Source of the DNA: CAWHNT01 sp963830775
GTDB taxonomy: Bacteria; Pseudomonadota; Alphaproteobacteria; Geminicoccales; Geminicoccaceae
Assembly (NCBI GenBank): GCA_963830775.1
Contig: CAWHNT010000001.1
Span: 1 to 64,000 of the forward strand
Length of the DNA stretch: 64,000 nt
Direction of reading: 5' to 3'
The notes beneath the pieces were generated by a model, which saw only the letters and a list, made by a program, of their open reading frames with translations, did no database searches and was not told where the DNA came from. Within the stretch, counting starts at the first letter, position 1, and the number at the start of each line of letters is the position of its first letter. The position numbers and the translations under genes were made by a program. Of this stretch, positions 59,678-64,000 are shown in pieces.

Positions 59678-59865
59678 TCAGCCCCCGCCGACGCCCTCGG
59701 TCACCTTCCCTGTGCCCCCGCACGCTGGGCAGGTCTTGCCGTCAATGCGGCCGCTGCCGTGGCAGTCGCGGCAGATATCCTCGCCGGTGCCCGGCGTGCC
59801 GGGAGGGGCATCGTCGCCGGGGTTGATCTGCGTGCCTGCGGCTGCAGCCTTCCGGCCTCCGTCAT
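59678..59865 (-). CDS. Small zinc-knuckle protein (DnaJ-type CxxCxGxG), frameshift
   Basis: A small gene of about 62 codons. Its C-terminal part reads GTPGTGEDICRDCHGSG, then RIDGKTCPACGGTGKV and ends GVGGG, two CxxCxGxG half-sites that can bind one zinc, as in the DnaJ central domain. Similar short proteins exist in alphaproteobacteria. The likely start (ATG at 59865, 8 bases after AGGGAG) is in another frame, so one base is missing or two are extra between about 59810 and 59860. Nothing else recognisable lies between parE and 59678. Confidence 0.6.
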
Positions 59866-61209
59866 CGTCGGGCTCCCTGGTCTGTTGCGCTCGTCGCGCG
59901 GTCCAACGCGTGATTAACCGCGAGCGGAGGCCAGGGTTCGCAGGCGCGGCATGCTGTTGCAGGCCAGGGGCTCAGCCTACCGTCCCGCCGCCGGCCGAAG
60001 CGGCGCATCACGGGCGTGGCGGTGATGCCGTGGAGCAGGATCGAGAGGGCGATCACGCCCGCGGTCGCCGCCCAGAGGGTATGCTCCTCCTCGGGATGGA
60101 ACTGGCCGTGGTGGAGCCCGTAGGCCAGGTAGTAGACGGAGCCCACTCCGCGAATGCCGAAGAAGGCGATTGCCAGCCGCTCGCCTACCGGGGCCTTGAA
60201 GCCGACGAGGCTGAGGAAGCCGGCGAGCGGGCGCACGATCACGACGGCGAGGACCGAGGCCAGCACGATCCCGCCGGAGAGCGGCGTCACGAGCCCGGAG
60301 GCGAGACTGGCGCCGAAGAGGAGGAGAAGGCCCGCCATGGCGAGCCGCTCCACCTCCTCGGCGAAGTCGTGGAGCCGGTGGTGGATTCTCGTGGTCCCGC
60401 TCGGCGGCGCGCAGCGTCACCGCGGCCGCGAACACGGCGAGGAAGCCATAGCTCGCCACGAGCTCGGCAGCCCCGTAGGCCAGGAGTGTCACGCCCACGG
60501 CGACGAAGCCGTCACCGCTGCTCGCGAGCTGGACATGCTGCGGCAGGCGGAAGAGCAGCCGGGCCGAAAGCCGCCCGACGAGCCAGCCCACGAGGAGGCC
60601 GATGCCGAGCTTCCACAGCACGTCGCGGGCCAGCCACTCGAGCGTCCAGGTGCCGGGCTCGACGCCATAAGCCGCCACGGCGATGGCGAGGTTCACGAAG
60701 GGGAAGGCCAGGCTGTCGTTCAGGCCCGCCTCGGAGGTGAGCGCGAAGCGGACCCGGTCCTCCTCCTTCTCACCCGGCGGGCCAACCTGCACGTCCGCCG
60801 CCAGGACGGGGTCGGTCGGTGCCAGCGCGGCACCCAGGAGGATGGCTCCGGCCAGAGACAGCCCCAGGAGGCCCCAGCCGAGGAGCGCTATGCCGGCGAT
60901 CGACAGCGGCATGGCGATGCCCAGGAGCCGCCAGGTGACGGCCCAGCTGCGCCAGCCGAGGCCCGTGTCCAGCTTCAGTCCGGCACCCATGAGCGAGACG
61001 ATGACGACGAACTCGGTCAGCCGCTCCACGACCTCGACATGGCGCCGCGGATCGGGTGGCCAGCTCGAACCGGGCAACAGCGCCAGGGCTGCGCCCAGCA
61101 GGACCAGCACGATCGGCACCGACAGCGGCAGCTGGCGCAACAGCAGCGGCAGGCCCGCCAGGGCCAGCATCAGGAGGCCCAGTGCGGCCAGGAAAAGCGG
61201 ATATTCCAT
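59862..61209 (-). CDS. Cation:proton antiporter, CPA1/NhaP type (frameshift)
   Basis: Membrane antiporter of about 12 segments, some 448 residues. PLSVPIVLVLLGAALALLP, GAALAPTDPVLAADVQVG and LTSEAGLNDSLAFPF with the ion-binding Asp pair are characteristic. One shift near 60385 breaks it; EEVERLAMAGLLLLFGASLAS and GFKAPVGERLAIAFFGIRGVGSVYYLAY follow in the new frame. After MRRFGRR the last 40 residues are unconserved and run into the zinc-knuckle gene start, so the true end is perhaps near 59977. Confidence 0.88.
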
Positions 61210-61224
61210 GCGTGTGGCGGGCGG

Positions 61225-61923
61225 TCAGCCCTCGAGCCAGCCCAGGAGCTGGCGGGTCACCGCTTGCGGTCGCTCGAGCGGCGCCAGATGCCCGCAGTTC
61301 GGGATCACGACCAGGGTCGCCTCGCGGATCGCCGCAGCCAGCTCCAGGTGCATGGCCAGAGGTGTGAGCGCATCCTCGCGCCCGCACAGGACGAGGGTCG
61401 GCACAGCGATCGTGCCCAGGAGGTCTCGCCGATCCTCGCGCGCGATCAGCGCCTGCTGCTGGCGGAAGAAGCCCTCGCGGCCGACCGCCTCCGCCATCGC
61501 CATCACCACGCCCGTGAGCGCATCGTCGGCGAGCCGGTCGGGATGGATCAGCAGTGGCAGGAGTCGAGGGGTGACGCCCCGGAACTCGCCCTTGGCCGAG
61601 AGCTCCAGCAGCCCCCGCCGTCGCGCGGTTTCCTCGGGCGTGTCGGACCGGGCGCGCGTGTCCAGGAGCGCCAGCCGGCTCACCCGCTCCGGAGCCAGGC
61701 GCATGATCTCCAGCGCCACGTAGCCGCCCATCGACAGCCCGGCGAGCGCGAACCGGTCCGGTGCCGTGTCCAGCACCCGCCGCGCCATGCCCTCGATGCT
61801 GTCGTCCTGCGTCAGGTCCGGGATCAGGACCTGACGCAGGCTTGCCAGGGCCGGAAGCTGCGGCGCGAACAGAAGCTGGTCGCAGAGCAGGCCCGGCAGC
61901 AGGACCAGAGGCTCGGCTTCCAT
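61225..61923 (-). CDS. Alpha/beta fold hydrolase
   Basis: A small soluble hydrolase of 232 residues. LVLLPGLLCDQLLF is the oxyanion region, nucleophile Ser in LAGLSMGGYVALEI, acid in LCGREDALTP, His in IPNCGHLAPLERP. Substrate unknown. ATG at 61923 overlaps the stop of the isochorismatase-type gene (TGATG), so the two are co-translated. Confidence 0.92.
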   Translation of the reverse strand: MEAEPLVLLPGLLCDQLLFAPQLPALASLRQVLIPDLTQDDSIEGMARRVLDTAPDRFALAGLSMGGYVALEIMRLAPERVSRLALLDTRARSDTPEETARRRGLLELSAKGEFRGVTPRLLPLLIHPDRLADDALTGVVMAMAEAVGREGFFRQQQALIAREDRRDLLGTIAVPTLVLCGREDALTPLAMHLELAAAIREATLVVIPNCGHLAPLERPQAVTRQLLGWLEG

Positions 61924-62465
61924 CAGCGGATCATCTTGCTGAGCGCCCGGAAATCGTCGCTGCCCGCGGCACCCAGCCACTCGAACACGACCATCTCGCT
62001 GTCGACGATCCCACAGCCCGCCTGCCGCATCCGGGCGAGCCCCAGCTCACGCCGTGCATGGTGGCGGGAGCCTACCGCGTCCGCCGCCACGTTGACGGCG
62101 AAGCCCTGGTCGGCGAGGTCGACCGCCGTCTGCAGCACGCAGACATGGGTCTCCATCCCACAGACAACGAGCTGCCGGCGGTCCAGCGACTGCAGGGCCT
62201 GCATGAACATCGGCTCCCGGGCGGCCGAGAACGCCGTCTTGGCGATCACCTGCGCATCGTTCGGCAGCGGCCGCAACGCCTCGATCGTGTGCCCGAGCCC
62301 TTGCGGATACTGCTCAGAGACCAGGATCGGCACCGCCAGCCGCCGCGCCGCCTCGATCAGGATCCGCGTCCGGGCAACGACCTGCTCGTTCTCGGCGATC
62401 GCGGGAGCGAGCCGTTCCTGGATATCGACAACGAGGAGCGCCGAACGGGCGGCATCGAGCAGCAT
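61923..62465 (-). CDS. Isochorismatase-fold cysteine hydrolase (YcaC-like)
   Basis: A product of 180 residues. The catalytic triad is Asp in LLVVDIQERL, Lys in VIAKTAFSA, Cys in GMETHVCVLQTA. Closest in pattern to the YcaC/nicotinamidase-related hydrolases that cleave amides; the substrate is unknown. It begins an operon with the alpha/beta hydrolase. Confidence 0.93.
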   Translation of the reverse strand: MLLDAARSALLVVDIQERLAPAIAENEQVVARTRILIEAARRLAVPILVSEQYPQGLGHTIEALRPLPNDAQVIAKTAFSAAREPMFMQALQSLDRRQLVVCGMETHVCVLQTAVDLADQGFAVNVAADAVGSRHHARRELGLARMRQAGCGIVDSEMVVFEWLGAAGSDDFRALSKMIR

Positions 62466-62567
62466 GAGTACCTCGCGAACAGGTTGGCGCGGCGTCAGAG
62501 CTCTTCCGGGCTGAGGTAGACCGGCGTCGCCGCCGCGCAACGAGCGCCTGTCAGGCTCGAGTGAAAG

Positions 62568-63575
62568 TCAGGCGTAACGCTGCTCGATGCTCGTCTTCAC
62601 GCTGTCGAGCAGAACGGCAACCAGCATCAATCCGCCACGGATCACCTGCATGTAGGAGGCTTCGAGGCCCATCACGTTGATGGCGGTGTCGATGGTGGAG
62701 AGGAGGAGCACCCCGGCGAAGACGCCGGAGAGGCGGCCCACCCCGCCGCGGAGCGAGACGCCGCCGATCACGACCGCGGCGAAGGCCTCGAACAGCATGC
62801 CGATGCCGAGATTGGGCGTCGCACCATTGGTTCGGGCGGCGAGCAGCCAGCCGGCCATGGCGGCGAGCACGGCCGAGAGGATGAAGGCCTTGTAGAGCAC
62901 GGCATCGACGTTGATGCCGGCGCGGAACGGGGCCGTGGGGTTGCCGCCGACCAGGTAGACGTAGCGGCCGAACCGGGTGCGGCGGAGCACGGCGCCGAAG
63001 GCGAAATAGGTGGCGACCAGGATCCAGACCAGGAGCGGCAGGCCCAGAAGGTCGGTGCTGGCGACGGCACGGAAGCCGTCGGGGAGGCCGTACATCGAGC
63101 GGCCGCCGGTGAGGATCAGGCCGAGCCCGCGGATCGCGATGTAGGTCGCCAGCGTGACGATGAAGGCGTTGATCCGGAAGCGGATGACGAGGACGGCGTT
63201 GAGGAGGCCCGCCAGGACTCCGAAGAGGAGCACGGCGAGGAACGCTGCGAAGAGGGGCAGCTGGATGCCGAGCGGCGAGCCGCGGCTGGCCGTGAGCCAG
63301 GCGGCCAGCATCGCGGCGAACGCCATGACACTCTCGATCGAGAGGTCCATGTGGCCGGCGATGATGCAGAAGGAGAGGCCCACCGCCAGCAGGCCCACGA
63401 AGGTGGCGTGCTGGAGGATGTTGATGAAGATCCCGAGCTGGAAGAAGTGCTCGATCGTGACCGAGCACAGGATGAGGATGACGGCCAGGATGCCCCAGAC
63501 CAGATGGTCGAGGGCAAGCCGGAGGAGCGGGGAAGGGCCAGCACCGCGGGCCCCTCGGTCGAGCGCCAGGGTCAA
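62568..63575 (-). CDS. Ribose-type ABC transporter permease
   Basis: Permease of 335 residues, RbsC family: GLLAVGLSFCIIAGHMDLSIESVMAFAAMLAAW, INAFIVTLATYIAIRGLGLILTGG and VVIGGVSLRGGVGRLSGVFAGVLLL. Second such permease in the window. It is 12 bases downstream of its binding-protein gene. No ATPase gene follows on this strand, so the ATPase lies upstream, outside the window, or elsewhere. Confidence 0.94.
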   Translation of the reverse strand: MTLALDRGARGAGPSPLLRLALDHLVWGILAVILILCSVTIEHFFQLGIFINILQHATFVGLLAVGLSFCIIAGHMDLSIESVMAFAAMLAAWLTASRGSPLGIQLPLFAAFLAVLLFGVLAGLLNAVLVIRFRINAFIVTLATYIAIRGLGLILTGGRSMYGLPDGFRAVASTDLLGLPLLVWILVATYFAFGAVLRRTRFGRYVYLVGGNPTAPFRAGINVDAVLYKAFILSAVLAAMAGWLLAARTNGATPNLGIGMLFEAFAAVVIGGVSLRGGVGRLSGVFAGVLLLSTIDTAINVMGLEASYMQVIRGGLMLVAVLLDSVKTSIEQRYA

Positions 63576-63587
63576 GGATGGTCCGTC

Positions 63588-64000
63588 CTACTCCACGACC
63601 TTCACCGGGTCGGTGGGCGGGCTGAGATTGCCCCAGAAGCGCTTGTCGTCGACATTGTCCTTGGTGATGGCGGCTCCCGGGAATCTTCAGGTTCGGGCCC
63701 CATTCCTCGATCGTGAGCTCGCTCTTCAGCCCGTTCACGTCGTAGGTGCCGGGCTTCAGCTCCTCACCCTTCATGATCTTGGGCAGGAACATGGCGAGCC
63801 CGTAGACCTGGGCGTAGGTGGGCTGCTCGACCTCGACCTGCTGCCAGCCGTTGCGGATGTTGTCGAGCCCGACCGGTGCTCCGTTGCTGGCCATCATCAT
63901 GATCTGGCCGGGCTTCATGCCCTTGGCCTCCATGATCGCCACGATCGGTACGGTGAGGTGGGCGGCATGGCAGAAGACGAGGTCGATGTCGGGGTTGACG
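63588..64000 (-). CDS. Sugar ABC transporter substrate-binding protein, C-terminal part (frameshift)
   Basis: The 3' end of a periplasmic binding protein gene that continues beyond the window; the frame is open to the edge (DIDLVFCHAAHLTVPI). VAIMEAKGMKPGQIMMMASNGAPVGLDNIRNGWQQ resembles the second lobe of ribose-type receptors. An extra G near 63680 shifts the frame, after which AITKDNVDDKRFWGNLSPPTDPVKVVE ends at 63588. Confidence 0.85.

Noticed and set aside
59605..59917. Plus-strand open frames after parE
   Set aside because: They are mostly antisense to the zinc-knuckle gene and show no family sequence.

Overview
The window is very GC-rich chromosomal DNA from an alphaproteobacterium, most likely of the Rhodospirillales/Geminicoccaceae type. 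The signs are the dnaB-alr-mlaE-mlaF-radA-cvpA-purF gene order, the block of small SRP RNA, dnaX, ybaB and recR beside nudC and an MmcB-type repair gene, a DUF2336 protein, Tat-exported phosphatases, and TRAP and ribose-type ABC transport genes. The genus is inferred and not certain. Genes are closely packed, no gene-free stretch exceeds about 200 bases, and I found no tRNA, rRNA or CRISPR array.

Layout. 1-4.1 kb: end of rlmH, a gamma-glutamyltransferase, nhaA and a secreted unknown. 4.1-11.7 kb: a phosphate-starvation block with a Tat-exported SDR, PhoX, an FtsX/MacB-type permease, a DUF3299-like protein, a PhoA-superfamily alkaline phosphatase and a divergent ABC ATPase. Good Pho boxes stand before phoX and in the phosphatase/ATPase divergent region. 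11.8-18.7 kb: cytochrome c with a Thr/Pro/Glu tail, serine hydrolase, SDR, a PQQ-dependent dehydrogenase split by an ISAs1-family element, an SNase-like protein and an Asp/Glu racemase. 18.8-30 kb: P450, a DUF4091 protein, a sugar-type ABC importer with a SorC regulator, a second gamma-glutamyltransferase operon, a lipase-like hydrolase and a DUF892 protein.

30-41.8 kb is a long minus-strand housekeeping run (dnaB, alr, mlaEF, Lin0512, radA, cvpA, purF, SDR), preceded by DUF2336, mmcB and nudC. 41.8-49.4 kb carries the SRP RNA with its promoter, dnaX-ybaB-recR, def-fmt-truA, and dapD-dapE plus a membrane protein. 49.4-57.5 kb: Uma2 and FAD-oxidase genes, a lipoprotein, acyl-CoA dehydrogenase, a TRAP solute receptor, a tartrate/D-malate-type dehydrogenase, a haloacetate-dehalogenase-like hydrolase and a thioesterase. 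57.5-64 kb: parE, a tiny zinc-knuckle gene, a CPA1 antiporter, a hydrolase, an isochorismatase-fold enzyme, and part of a second ribose-type ABC system.

An important caveat: at least fifteen genes, including recR, mlaE and dapE, are broken by one or more single-base shifts while both sides stay well conserved. I read these mostly as sequence errors, not as gene decay, and give such genes their full inferred span. The real disruption is the IS-split PQQ dehydrogenase.
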